From Panulirus ornatus (taxonomy: Eukaryota > Arthropoda > Malacostraca > Decapoda > Palinuridae): 64,000 nucleotides of DNA. Position numbers and translations under genes: made by a program. The stretch's first letter is position 1; each line of letters starts with the position of its first letter. The notes beneath the pieces are model-generated. The model searched no databases. It had not been told where the DNA came from and saw nothing but the letters and a program-made list of their open reading frames with translations. The DNA lies in NCBI RefSeq assembly GCF_036320965.1, contig NC_092255.1, positions 14,806,563 through 14,870,562 on the forward strand. Reading direction: 5' to 3'. Shown here piece by piece: positions 14,263 to 25,808 of the stretch.

Positions 14263-15065
14263 AACACACACCCACCATGAGGTACTGCATATCGACAGAC
14301 ACGCAGCCATCGGCATAATTCATACATTCCACCGGGCATGAAAAATATAAACAAACAACCACGCGAGCATGAAGGAATCACTTACATCATTAATTCATTT
14401 ACACGAGTTCCTCTTTCACAGGGGTAAAAAAAAAAAAGAGAGAGAGCACCTCGTTTTTGATATTGAAAGCTACGGATATGAACGAAATTTTTTTTCCATC
14501 GTGTCTAATCCAATTACACTTCACAAAAGACAAAACTGACGATACGTTCGTACCTTGCAGTCAAATTTCACCTGTTGCAAGTCAATATTGCGACTGCCAA
14601 TCCCATCAGTATGATCTCCGAGGCGTGTAATGCATTCCACTTTGAGAGCGGCCTTTGTGTGCTGGCGTCTGCCGTCCCACACACACACACACCCATGTCG
14701 TGTCTATCTGTCCTTTTTTTCCCCCCTGCTCCCACAAACGTGACACAGGCGCTTGGCGGCCGACCAGGGGGTGTTCTAGAGGTCTTAGCTGGACTGTTTC
14801 AGTGGGTTATCCCAGTAGCAATGAGTGGCGCAGTGAATGAGGCTGGTCGGCTTCGACAGTTGCCAATGGACCAAAGATTCTCATGTGTACTTCAGACCCT
14901 TCTATCTACCCTTCCGTCTCATTGTCTGCCTCACCCCGTGACTGAAGACCCAAACACAAATCTGCTTCTCTGGACTTTGCTCGCCGGATTGTAACCAGAC
15001 ACACGTCGACCTCTGGGTTTGGGCGTTTGGCGAAGGCTATGTGGTCCTATAATCCTGGAGGATAA
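14263..15065. other. Unassigned DNA with a 139-codon open frame
   Basis: The open frame at 14575-14994 has no recognisable domain, a poor start context and a cysteine/proline-rich low-complexity stretch. I cannot support it as a gene. Confidence 0.35.
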
Positions 15066-15066
15066 C

Positions 15067-15070
15067 TTCT

Positions 15071-15105
<35 letters not shown>
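15067..15105 (+). repeat. (TTC)n tract
   Basis: About 12 TTC triplets with one CTC change. Confidence 0.9.
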
Positions 15106-15411
15106 GTCAATACTCACGTCGTCCTCAGACTCATGTACCTCAATTCCATTTGGATCCTGTGCTGTCAATCCTTAATAATATTACCTTTGAGGTTCATTTC
15201 CTCGACCAGCGGGTCTTTAATCCTCAAGAGTCTCTGCTATTGCAATCAAACACGTCCTGTTGCAGGTGTTATCCAGAGCGCACCCTTCACTACCTCCTCG
15301 ACGGCCAGAGTTCGAGGTCAAGTCTGACGCACTCCCAACTGGGGCTCAGCCGAGTCCAGCTGAAGTCACCAAAAAAGTATCGCACATGATGCATCTCTGA
15401 GAATCGTTCAT

Positions 15412-15505
15412 AATATAAAAATGAGGCTAAATAGACACAAAAATGAGGCTAAATAGACACAAAAATGAGGCTAAATAGACACAAAAATGGGGCTAAATAG
15501 ACACA
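15412..15505 (+). repeat. 22-bp repeat, four copies
   Basis: AAAAATGAGGCTAAATAGAC plus two bases, repeated four times. The last copy has GGGG instead of GAGG. Confidence 0.9.
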
Positions 15506-15948
15506 TCTCCTCCTCTCTTGGAGATGAGGGATGAGCCAGAATCTGTATCGTAATAAGAAAAGCAAAATAAAATCCCTGTTTCTTTCCCCCTCCCTTACGC
15601 ACTGCAATGACCCGTTGCCGCCCAGGTCACAGCTTATCTCGACCTCTACCACGAGGACAGCAAATGACAAGGCGAGTTTGAAAAAAAAAAACATGGGAAG
15701 AACCCAGGTCATAGGTCACGTCTTATCTCGACCAGTGCAGTAAGGGCGGTAAATATCGGAGGAGAAAGAAAAAGGGAGAAACATTCGTCCTCTGGCTGTA
15801 GCTGCTCAGACAAGTATAGAAAACGCGGAGTCCCTCAACGAACAGTTTTCTTTTGCAGGATAACCTCGGCCTTGAACGCTCGCTTGTACCATAAGACTGG
15901 GAAAAGAGAGGGAGTCTGAACTCTTTGCCTCGGGCATGGAATAACCCT

Positions 15949-15951
<3 letters not shown>
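15506..15951. other. Unassigned DNA
   Basis: GGTCACAGCTTATCTCGACC near 15625 and GGTCACGTCTTATCTCGACC near 15715 form a diverged direct repeat. Nothing else recognised. Confidence 0.4.

Positions 15952-16020
<69 letters not shown>
15952..16020. repeat. (AT)n microsatellite
   Basis: TA tract bordering the SINE-A copy. Confidence 0.95.
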
Positions 16021-16022
<2 letters not shown>

Positions 16023-16259
16023 TTTTTTATACTATTCGCAATTTCCCGCGTTAGCGAGGTAGCGTTAAGAACAGAGGACTGGGCCTTTGAGGGAATATCC
16101 TCACCTGGCCCCCTTCTCTGTTCCTTCTTTTGGTAATTAAAAAAAAAAAAAAAACGAGAGGGGGAGGATTTCCAGCCCCCCCGCTCCCTCCCCTTTTAGT
16201 CGCCTTCTACGACACGCAGGGAATACGTGGGAAGTATTCTTTCTCCCCTATCCCCAGGG

Positions 16260-16262
<3 letters not shown>
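16021..16262 (-). mobile_element. SINE-A, complete copy
   Basis: Minus-strand copy from the tail (TTTCCCGCGTTAGCGAGGTA near 16042) to CCCCAGGGATAA. It has the middle A-run, the GCCTTCTACGACACGCAGGG word and (AT)n on both sides. Confidence 0.88.
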
Positions 16263-16354
<92 letters not shown>

Positions 16355-16357
16355 TTT

Positions 16358-16431
<74 letters not shown>
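16263..16431. repeat. (AT)n then (AG)n compound
   Basis: About 45 AT dinucleotides, a short CTTTAGA spacer, then about 35 AG dinucleotides. Confidence 0.95.
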
Positions 16432-16433
<2 letters not shown>

Positions 16434-17129
16434 CTTGACTCTCATTACGTCCGTCCGCCGTGGTCTCCAAGGTCTGTCTCCACAGGAGATCATTACGAGG
16501 AGGAAAGAAGATCGGGTCCAGAGGAGACACACTCTCTCGTTCCTGTGAGTGAGTTCCCGCGAATGCACCAGGGGATGAAGGCTCTTGAACCACACGGATA
16601 CAAACCCGACAAATGTGGCGAGATCACACACCAAAAAGAATTCCTAAAGGAACTCCCTGGTGTTTTAAGATCAACTGAACAGCTGCGGAAGTCGGTCGTC
16701 TTCTTTCATGATTTTTTTTTGTAAAAGCCATCGTTTCTTTACCTACAACAGTCTGGCAACGCAGTTACAAACAAGCCGGGTGGTCAGCAGGAACTGAATT
16801 AATTATACTAAAAATGTATCATGTAGATCTTTGTGGTCTGTCGCTTGTCTAGCACCAGCGTGAGCTTAAATGCAAATTACTCTCCGTGTTTTGGTTTTAT
16901 GTAAATATGAATCAAATACTGCAATGGTCAAATTACTCTCGACCGCTTGTGTAGTTGCATCTGTTACAGCCGACGCCTGTGCGCGAGCCTGCACACACCT
17001 GGTGCAGGCTAACCAGCTGTGCTGTTACTAAAGTTCAGGTGTACAAGCCAATCAATCAACGGGGGGGATTTAGCCAGCTGTCAAATCCTGACGCGAGGGT
17101 ACTATCCGGCTCCGCCTAACCCGGCGGTC

Positions 17130-17132
<3 letters not shown>
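16432..17132. other. Unassigned DNA
   Basis: No gene, RNA or tandem repeat recognised on either strand. Confidence 0.4.

Positions 17133-17203
<71 letters not shown>
17133..17203 (+). repeat. (CT)n microsatellite
   Basis: About 35 CT dinucleotides. Confidence 0.95.
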
Positions 17204-17205
<2 letters not shown>

Positions 17206-17519
17206 AAACGCCATCCGCGTTTGGGAAAAGAAAGGTCATCGAGCACCGCTCTCCTACTGAGGAGCTTCTGCTGCGTCGACCTCTTAGTGGGGCACCGTGT
17301 CCAGAATGACTGAGACTTAAAAAGTCTTCATGGAACTTGGACATACGAGTCTGATGTTCCAGGCTGGTACCACGAAAAGCGCCTGCGGTTCAGAGGGCGG
17401 AGTTCTGTTACCTTCCTGCTCTTCTTCCCGTGTGAGGCTTGTCTTTCTTCTCGGCCACGACACTAAGAAGAACCACTTCTCCAAGCCCCTTCTTGAAGTA
17501 ACTGTCTTTCCCAAGATTC

Positions 17520-17860
17520 CCCCTCACTTGAGACGCCACTTCCACGAATCCCTCCAGGAAACTCCGTTCTGTAACCTCGCAACTCCTGAATCTCTTCCTT
17601 CCAGTTAGCACTCTTAAAACCCCCTCCAGCGAATCCCTTCCAAAAAGCCTTCAATTCCTGATACCCATCTCTTTCGTGAACACTCCTAAGAACCTCTTCA
17701 CCTCAGTCATCAGCTCCTGAAACCCGTCCTTTCGGGTCATCACTCGCAAAAAACCTGTTGAGTCATTCCTATCAAGAACCCTCCAGCGAATCCCTTCTAA
17801 GAACCTTTAGTTCCTGAGACCCGTCGCTTCAGTGAACACCCTCAAGAACCCTATGACAAA
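17520..17860 (+). repeat. Degenerate CCTCCAGCGAATCCCTTC repeats
   Basis: Words such as CTCCAGCGAATCCCTTC (near 17624 and 17780), CCTGA(A/G)ACCCGTC and GTGAACAC recur at 60 to 100-base spacing. It looks like an eroded tandem repeat. Confidence 0.5.
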
Positions 17861-18630
17861 ATCTCATTAATATTTCTGGCGACAGCGAATTACATTATCC
17901 TGTGTCTCGCAGGTATGTCCTCAATGACACGAGCACGAAGAGAAATGAGCAATGGGTCTGTGAGCAAACTATCCTGGGAAGAGGATACCTACGTACACAA
18001 ATGGATGGGAGGGGTAATGGGGGACTTTCTTGTGACCTGTGTACCTCTGACTGTTCCATCTCCCACGGAGAGGAGGACAAGGGGAAATGAATGTAACCAA
18101 GAGACCTTTTGGTTGGTTCATCTTGGCCACCATCTGGAGTGACACTCTTAGCTTGCTAAAGAAAGAAACTCCTGAGGCCTAACATTAGCTGTACATCTTT
18201 TCCGATGTGGTGTTTCAATAAGGACATATAAGACCTTTGGCCAACTTGGCCAACCTATATGGAATATAGTTTTACCCGCCAGACTCGAATATAAGAACTA
18301 GTATAAAAGTACTAGTGAGACAAATTCTCGTAGTTCAAGGGCCACTATTACATTATGCCACATTAAAAGACGAAAACAATGCAATGAAAAGGCCTGTTAC
18401 AGATTAAAATGAACCATTCCAGACCCAGTTTAGGTTCAGTGACAGATAAAATCTTCAGAAAGCTTCGGAACAGATTCGAAAAATTGGCCCTCTGAACACA
18501 TCACCACTTGTTTCATTGCAGATTACATTGCTACGCAGCTGAGGAGTCTCTCCTAGTGGGACTATAAAGCCGACATGAAATTTGCATGAGAACCACCGGG
18601 CAACTGGAACACAGTATCGGAGGTCGGCCG
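17861..18630. other. Unassigned DNA
   Basis: No supported gene. CTTGGCCAACCTATATGG and similar words are present, but no family is recognised. Confidence 0.4.
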
Positions 18631-18768
18631 TCCAGGCAGCACTTGAAACCGCTCCTGAAACTAATCCGGACACAACCAGACGATCTTTGTAAGACTTCGT
18701 CCAGGAAGCACTTGAAACCGCTCCTGAAACTAATCCGGACACAACCAGGCGATCTTTGTAAGACTTCG
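18631..18768 (+). repeat. 69-bp direct duplication
   Basis: Two units start TCCAGG(C/A)AGCACTTGAAACC at 18631 and 18700 and end CTTTGTAAGACTTCG. They differ at about two positions, so the duplication is recent. Confidence 0.9.
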
Positions 18769-20149
18769 TGCGGGAAAGAAAGTAAACGCGACTTCGCTCG
18801 ACACATGTATAAGAGGAGGACCACCGTTGGGGGTGCCTCGACCACGGGAATCACTTGGCAATCAGTAGGTCATCGCGTTCCAGTTCGGAGCCACAACTGC
18901 CTCGAGGCCCTGCCCTTTTTTTCCCCCTCGAGCTCGTCCAGACCGCTACAGGTACGACCACGTCCTAACCCTTGTGTGGACAGTGATCAGTGATTGTGTA
19001 AACAGTGTCTCTCTCTTCACAGCCTCGGTCACTGTCGTCATCTGCATTTTGCCCTGTCTATCTGTAGCTCTTGGCTGGACACTAATTCAATGAATCGTTG
19101 ATAACTCTTCGTTCATTATCAATGCAGTAACGATGGGGAAAATTGCAATGAATATGCAAGTCTGGACTAAATGAAGACTTCCCATTATACACCGATGCAG
19201 GGCGATAATCTCATTGTCAAAGGGGACACGTTTCAAAGCTACTGGTTCTCAAGAAGTAGACAAATTGTAAAATCAAATGAACTAGAAACACAAGGACCTG
19301 GTAAGCCCATCCTCTAAAATAACTTAAAAACAAATCAAAGTTAAAGAAACAAAGAAATTAAATAATGAATATAAAGATATAAAGAGATGGGGTAATGCAA
19401 CCGTAAACACCAGGTAAACCCACCCCGACCCCAACTGACATCAAAACAAATAATCAAAATCAAACAACAAACAAATCAGATAATAAACATACAAAATGGG
19501 GTAAACAACCAGTAACACAAGAGCACAACAAACATCAACAAACAACCGCAAAATACATGCAGCAACAGAAACCATAAATCATAAGGTACATAACACCAGT
19601 CGGACGACTTTAACAATCAACAAACAAGACCAAACAAAACACAATCAAACGATCGCGGTCTTGCGCAAGAGGAGGAGGAGACGCCGATAAACACAGGGCG
19701 ATGACGTCGACCAGTCAAACCAGCAACACCCGTGTGGCTGGACTATGTGTAATCACGTCCAACAGGCTTGCGGGTGAACAGCTGTATGTACGTCGAACAT
19801 CAGTGTCGAAAAGAGCCGCTGCATTTGTGTATATGACTGACAGTTCCTCCCACTCCTTCCAACATCCCTCCCACGTAGGCAGTGGTATTAAGAGGTATAT
19901 ATATGCCAGTGGAAGTACTCGGACAAAGCGGTCTCTCTTGGTCTTCCTCCCACACAAGTGCCAACCGCGAAAGCGCCAACCAACCAAGTTCTTTCAAGCA
20001 CATCTGTTCTGACTAGGTGGTGCCCTTGGATCTCTGGCGTAAGAGCACTTTATCTTTGAGAGGAAGTATGCCGAGGTTGTATGTGGTGGACGCAGGGCGT
20101 GGTGCGTACAGTGGAAATAACAACACTAAGATAGACAGACAGATAGATA

Positions 20150-20150
<1 letters not shown>
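18769..20150. other. Putative intron of the serotonin receptor, A-rich segment
   Basis: Lies downstream (in gene sense) of the loop-3 exon. About 19300-19660 is rich in ACAAATCAAA-type words. I looked on the minus strand for TM6 (CWLPFF-like) and TM7 (NPxxY-like) coding and found none, so the remaining exons are not in this stretch as far as I can see. Confidence 0.4.

Positions 20151-20153
<3 letters not shown>

Positions 20154-20235
<82 letters not shown>
20154..20235 (-). repeat. (CT)n in sense, 10 nt after a splice donor
   Basis: Plus strand reads (GA)n, about 41 units. In the sense of the receptor gene it is a (CU)n tract starting about 10 bases downstream of the 5' splice site at 20246/20245. 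It could bind polypyrimidine-tract proteins; that role is inferred. Confidence 0.95.
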
Positions 20236-20242
<7 letters not shown>

Positions 20243-20245
20243 TAC

Positions 20246-20369
20246 CTCCAGGTGATGGGGACTGTCGGATCCCAGCAGGCTGCCCGTCTCGTCTTTGGAA
20301 GATATGGGTGGCGCCTCCGGTGCGAGCTTGGTTTCCACGCCCCCATTGTTGACCTCCACCACACTGTAC
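20246..20369 (-). CDS. 5-HT7: Serotonin receptor 5-HT7-like, loop-3 exon
   Basis: A 124-base exon encoding the middle of intracellular loop 3. It is bounded by a pyrimidine-rich acceptor ending CTCCAG (AG at 20371-20370) and a donor GAG|GTAAAG (GT at 20245-20244). Its first base completes the codon left open by the exon ending at 25809, giving Arg, then 41 in-frame codons beginning YSVVEVNNGG and ending DSPHHLE. Loop 3 is poorly conserved between species, so the assignment rests on strand, splice signals and exact phase match, not on sequence similarity. It ends in phase 0, so the next exon should start with a complete codon. TM6 and TM7 must follow to the left. The alternative is an intronic open stretch with chance splice sites, which is less likely. 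Confidence 0.7.
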
Positions 20370-20658
20370 CTGGAGCCAGGGGCAAACAACAGGGACACTA
20401 TTAGTGGTTGTGGACTTCCATTGAAAACAAAGTGGACATTGTTAGTGTTGTTGAACTCATCTCTTGTGTGCCCAGACCAAGAGAAAAACAATAGACGTTG
20501 GTGATATTGTTTATAATTTATCATAATAAATACTGAATCAGGTGGATGGAAGAAATCACATTAGTGATAATGATAATCACAATAATAACAATAAAAGTTA
20601 TAATGACAGTATTAATAATCTTTGCATAAACAGTGGTATCTCGAGAGTGCGTGCGGGT

Positions 20659-20697
20659 GTGTGTGTGTGTGTTGTGTGTGTGTTGTGTGTGTGTGTG
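20659..20697 (+). repeat. (GT)n interrupted
   Basis: GTGTGT blocks separated by two GTTG interruptions. Confidence 0.9.
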
Positions 20698-21116
20698 ACC
20701 ACGAGGAAAACAGCTGTGATGAGAGGGATGAAATGCCGCCCCACCCAAAGCTACGTGAACGGTCGTGCATCCCATGATCCATAAACATCAACCTAAAGGA
20801 AAGTCTCCATAGGAATGGTACCGTTCGACTAGGGATGACCGGAGTTCGTACTGGGCCTCGGGTTGTGTTCGGTGTTTACAAACGAGCGTGAGAGATTGCC
20901 CCCTTTTGTCTCCGGGCAGTATGGGAGCACAGCTTGTTTACCATGCGATATAATTAATTCTTAATATAACGTTGGTGAGAACAATGCCGCAGTGAATAAC
21001 AGCTCTATTTTTTTTTTTCTTTTTTCATCACTGGGACATTGTCAGCCATGCGTTCAGACAATGGATAACTATTCAATTTTTGCTTTTATATTTTCGACGC
21101 AGCGGGTCAACGCTGG

Positions 21117-21118
<2 letters not shown>

Positions 21119-21198
<80 letters not shown>

Positions 21199-21200
21199 TT
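21119..21200. repeat. (AT)n then T-run
   Basis: TA tract to about 21180 and then a T-run that is the A-tail of the minus-strand SINE-A copy. Confidence 0.95.
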
Positions 21201-21447
21201 CTTTTAAACTATTCGCCATTTCCCGCGTTTGCGAGGTAGCGTTTGGAACAGAGGACTGGGCCTTTTTTGGAATATCCTCACCTGGCCCCCTCTGTTCCTT
21301 CTTTTGGAAAATTAAAAAAAAAAAAAAAAAAAAAAACGAGAGGGGAGGATTTCCAGCCCCCCCCCCGGTCCCTCCCCTTTTAGTCGCCTTCTACGACACG
21401 CAGGGAATACGTGGGAAGTAATTTTAATTCCCTATCCCCAGGGATAA
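21201..21447 (-). mobile_element. SINE-A, near-complete diverged copy
   Basis: Tail reads CCCGCGTTTGCGAGGTAGCG, so its hairpin loop (AAAC in sense) is the LINE version rather than the usual TAAC. It has an enlarged A-run near 21312-21336, then GCCTTCTACGACACGCAGGG and CCCCAGGGATAA. (AT)n lies on both sides. Confidence 0.85.
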
Positions 21448-21450
21448 TAT

Positions 21451-21534
<84 letters not shown>

Positions 21535-21540
21535 TTTTTC
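21447..21540. repeat. (AT)n then T-run
   Basis: Long TA tract with an AATA interruption near 21461, followed by about 20 T. Confidence 0.95.
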
Positions 21541-21954
21541 TAGTTTGTACAAGTAGATATGATGTGGAATTCATGATTTTCCTCATATTTCAACAGACGA
21601 AAGGTACTGTTCATCCTATACTCACGGGACTTGGCATCCATGTGAAGCCATGGATGCGACAGATTATCTAACTGTTCGGTGTTGCATATGGCACCACCAT
21701 TTGCCCCCTGAGGGAACACGTAATCAAGTCTCTTCCGCTTCGACATGTTGAAAGGTACTGTGTTACTACATTTTCATGGGAGGTTCACATCCGTGTACTG
21801 TGGCTGGCTGAACATCTTTTTTTTCTTGAGTCCACGAAATGGCACCGTTATTTTCCGTGAGAGAATACGTTATCAGTCTTTTAGTTTTTTTCCTTAAATC
21901 TCTATTCCTACCGTTTTCTGTTAGAAAAGGCTTTTCTTGTTGACGGCGGTGAAA

Positions 21955-22205
21955 CCCACCAATCGTCCTCTTCAGTTCCCCGATCCAATCGTCCTCTTCA
22001 GTTCCCCGATCCAATCGTCCTCTTCAGTTCCCCGATCCAATCGTCCTCTTCATTTCCCCGATTCAATCGTCCTCTTCAGTTCTCCGATCCAATCGTCCTC
22101 TTCAGTTCCCCGATCCAATCGTCCTCTTCAGTTCCGATCCAATCGTCCTCTTCAGTTCTCCGATCCAATCGCCTTCTTCAGTTCCCCGATCCAATCGCCC
22201 TATTC
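21955..22205 (+). repeat. 26-bp minisatellite, about 9-10 copies
   Basis: Unit CCGATCCAATCGTCCTCTTC plus AGTTCC. One unit is shortened near 22137. Confidence 0.95.
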
Positions 22206-22708
22206 TTCATTCATTCCTCTCCCTTCTTCTCCTCCTCCTCCTCCTCGCTCTCACCTCTCACCCCTTGCTCTCCCTTGCTCCCATCCTCTACGCGTGCACA
22301 CATCTCCCTCCTCGCTCCCTTCTTCTCCCCACCCACAATGTAACTAACCCCATTCCGCCCGAGCCCGAAACTGGCTGTATCTAGTAACAAGAATACGGTT
22401 TAAGTTACCCAATTAGAAGAGTTCGATTACCCAATTAGAAGAGTTCGACCCTACCCTGTTCTCGGGGAAGATAATGTGTGCTGTATCTTCTTGAATATAT
22501 ATATATTTTTTTTTCTATCCGTAGCATTGGCGAGTACAGCTTCTCATATAGCTTTTCCTCCTTGAGACCATCTGTTAAAGGTGGGGTGTGGTGGTGGGGG
22601 AGGAAAAAAAGGGGGGAAAAAGAGAGTTATTGTCCCGCCTTGTCTCGCCCAGTCTAACATCAATCATCACAGAATTGTTTCCGAAGGTGGATGACAGACC
22701 TTGGGGCG

Positions 22709-22712
<4 letters not shown>

Positions 22713-22788
<76 letters not shown>
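22713..22788 (+). repeat. (GA)n microsatellite
   Basis: About 37 GA dinucleotides next to a partial SINE-A. Confidence 0.95.
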
Positions 22789-22794
<6 letters not shown>

Positions 22795-22797
22795 AAG

Positions 22798-22887
22798 AAA
22801 TGAACAGAGAATGGGGCCAGGTGAGGATTTTCCCTCTATGACTCAGTCCTCTGTTCTTGACGCTACCTCGCTAACGCGGGAAAAGAC

Positions 22888-22890
<3 letters not shown>
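22798..22890 (+). mobile_element. SINE-A, 3' part only
   Basis: Begins at GAACAGAGAATGGGGCCAGG and ends with CGCTACCTCGCTAACGCGGG then AAAAGACGAA. The 5' two thirds are missing, with (GA)n at the break and (AT)n at the tail. This pattern is expected from 5'-truncated reverse transcription. Confidence 0.85.

Positions 22891-22951
<61 letters not shown>
22891..22951. repeat. (AT)n microsatellite
   Basis: TA tract after the SINE-A tail. Confidence 0.95.
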
Positions 22952-22953
<2 letters not shown>

Positions 22954-23039
22954 TAACTGAGACGAAAGCTTTATGTAACTTTTCATATGTATTGTACGGG
23001 GAGTGAGTTTTACACTCGTGAGGCCCCATCTCTTCATAT

Positions 23040-23105
23040 ATGTGTGTGTGCATGCGTGTGTGTGTGCATGTGTGTGTGTGTGTGCGTGTGTGTGTGTGTG
23101 TGTGT
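23040..23105 (+). repeat. (GT)n imperfect
   Basis: GTGTGT with GCAT and GCGT interruptions. Confidence 0.9.
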
Positions 23106-23232
23106 TAAACACCCACACAGCTAACATTTCTCCGGCGTGGGCGATCAATAAACCAATCAAAAAGTAATTAGAAACTAGTATCCCTACAGCATAAAAGTGC
23201 CCACTTTCTAATCACGTTCCTGGGTCTTCCCT

Positions 23233-23261
23233 CCACACACACACACACACACACACAGAAG

Positions 23262-23305
<44 letters not shown>

Positions 23306-23402
23306 ACAAATTAACTTCCTATCTTTATGTATTAGGGACCAATAACCACCCCCCCCACACACACACTCACACTCACACCCACACCCACACACATATACAC
23401 AC
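23233..23402. repeat. (CA)n, A-run and imperfect (CA)n
   Basis: (CA)n at about 23234-23257, a run of roughly 38 A at 23266-23303, and a second CA-rich stretch at about 23354-23402. Confidence 0.9.
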
Positions 23403-23437
23403 AGTCTGCATCTTATTTCCCCAAGGAGAGGGTAGTT

Positions 23438-23600
<163 letters not shown>

Positions 23601-23878
23601 GTCGACCTTGCAACAACAGGTGTGGGAGGGCAGACCACTGCCAACTGCCAGGTTGACACTGGGGGGCACCTCATGAGAGCGAGGTGGTGATGTATGGCGT
23701 GGGACACGCGTCGTGCTGGCACTCTGACTGCTCTGTTCCCCTCGGACCACCTCATTAACCCATGACTCTGACAAATTAACCGGCAGTGTAAGATTAGCCA
23801 GCCTGAATACAACGGTGCGAACCTGGAGAGTGCATGGTGTCAACCTTGAACTGGCAGTATTTCGCTGTAAGGGATATA

Positions 23879-23881
<3 letters not shown>

Positions 23882-23957
<76 letters not shown>
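23882..23957. repeat. (AT)n microsatellite
   Basis: TA tract bordering a SINE-A copy. Confidence 0.95.
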
Positions 23958-23959
<2 letters not shown>

Positions 23960-24097
23960 GTTTCTCATTTTAGAAAGTTAAAAAAAAAATACAAGGAGGG
24001 GAGGATTTCTGGCCCCCGCTCCCGTCCCCTCTAGTCGCTTTCTACGACACGCGAGGAATGCGTGGGAAGTATTCTTTCACCCCTATCCCCAGGGATA

Positions 24098-24101
<4 letters not shown>
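23958..24101 (-). mobile_element. SINE-A, 5' part only (tail missing)
   Basis: Retains the middle A-run, GGGGAGGATTTCTGGCCCCC, CTTTCTACGACACGCGAGGA and CCCCAGGGATAATA. The shared 3' tail is absent; (AT)n replaces it. Loss of the 3' end cannot be explained by reverse-transcription truncation, so a later deletion or recombination within TA tracts is likely. Confidence 0.8.

Positions 24102-24191
<90 letters not shown>
24102..24191. repeat. (AT)n then (AG)n compound
   Basis: TA tract joined directly to about 20 AG dinucleotides. Confidence 0.95.
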
Positions 24192-24193
<2 letters not shown>

Positions 24194-24299
24194 AATCTTG
24201 ACTCAAATTTCTAATAAAATTCTGGATGATAAATCTCTTCCTTGTTGAATCTGACATCACAGCACGCAGCTTGTCTCATTATATTCATAAAGACAGACA

Positions 24300-24344
24300 A
24301 ACACACACAGACACAGAGACGCACACACACACACACACACACAA
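24300..24344 (+). repeat. (CA)n imperfect
   Basis: CA-rich run directly before the RT relic. Confidence 0.9.
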
Positions 24345-24560
24345 TGTGGGGTAACTAGTGTCGTGCCACAGGGTTCGGTCCTGGGACCACTGATCTTCTT
24401 CATCTTTCTAGACGACTTGCCAGAGGGACTGGACTCACGCAGGGGTGTGTTTATGGATGATGCCAAAGGGCGTGAGGGAAGTAGACTGCATCCGCTTACG
24501 CGGGAACCTTACACAATCTCCAATAGTTGGCTTGAAACATGCACGATGAAGTTCCGCCCA
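24345..24560 (+). pseudogene. Jockey-like non-LTR RT fragment
   Basis: Short piece of a reverse transcriptase: VTSVVPQGSVLGPL, then DDLPEGL, a decayed catalytic box (FMDDAK where FADD-type is usual) and WLETCTMKFRPRKC, which corresponds to the WxxxWxMxFNxxKC region of jockey/CR1-type RTs. About 70 codons are left and the (CA)n marks the upstream break. It belongs to a different clade from the RTE-like copies, in which this position reads [10 protein letters not shown]. Non-functional and located in the receptor intron. Confidence 0.75.
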
Positions 24561-25808
24561 CGTAAATGTCAAGCAAGGCGAAAAGGAGAAAAGGAGACAG
24601 TGGAAAAAAAAGGGGGGCCATGACGCAAGTGTCTGTCTAGCAGAAAATAAGCCTCAGGAATCCACATTGTGCCCGACCCGTCGACGCTGTGAGGGAGACA
24701 AGACGAACCTTCTGCTGGCAAATATTACAATCTCATTTAAGTATAGCCACGAACCCGAAGGTCATTTCTTGACCCTTGACGCTGGCGGGCTTTGCAGAAG
24801 CTGAACGTCGCTTCTCCTAAGCCCACCAGTCTCCCATTCCGTACTGTATAAGTAGGCAGTATCGAGAATTGGTGTCGAGATGACCAACAGTATGAAGTGT
24901 GGAGCAACTAATCACAAGTGATAGAATGGAAAGAGGTTGAAGACATGGAAATCAAGTTAAACTATGATGAAACTGGGTGTTAGATGAAGGAGACTAAAAA
25001 GAGTAGTAAATTTTAAATAGGATGTGAAGCAGGGGATTAAAAGCAGTGTAAATTGTAAATAGGAGAGGAACGCATAAGGCAGGCGGCCATTTCTTTTCAG
25101 AACGCATCATCAGATATCGACGGATATCTAAATCAATTTGGATTTTGAGGGATTTATATGAAGAACTCTCACTAATAAGAAGGTCATGCTGTGACGATAA
25201 GACTGAAGACAACCACCAATAAGAGCGGCGGGTTAAAATGAATACACACACAACGGAGTGCAAAGGACGTGTCACACTGGGTATAGAGGGATGTTGGGGG
25301 ACGCAAAAGTAATAGGGTTTAGGATGTACCAGGAGTATCTAGCGAGGTCACTCTGCATCTCCTCCAGAAAAACCACAGCGAGTCGAGCTGTATAGATAGA
25401 CAGGAAGTACGCAACTCCGAGGATATTTGGAAAGACAGGTGTTTGCGGCGGGGAAACAGCAGTTACACATGTTCAATTAGGTGGTTCTGTCTGTTTTGCC
25501 AAAAGCACCCACGCTAGACCCTTCAGAACGTACAAAACGGCATAAACTAGAAGAGAAAAAAGTGCGTAAAGTTTGGCCGATGTCAAATCCTCCAAAAATG
25601 CGTATATGCTGAATCAGAATAACGATTTGATGAAAAATAAAGCCAAATTAAGTTGGTAGAAAAGTCAATTGAAAGAGCCATTCTTCGTGACAGAATGTAC
25701 TGTCGCGCCCAAGGGTCGTACCATCGTGCTTATGGTGTTAAGGAGGCGTACGTACTCATAGCTGAGAAATGAGGTCCAACATCTAAATAATCTTTCCAGA
25801 GACCTTAC

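Noticed and set aside
14575..14994. 139-codon open frame
   Set aside because: No recognisable domain, low-complexity content and no splice or start support.
22787..22810. Possible LTR or retroviral primer-binding site near GGCAAAAGAAATG
   Set aside because: No LTR pair, gag-pol or primer match is present; the sequence belongs to a partial SINE-A flank.
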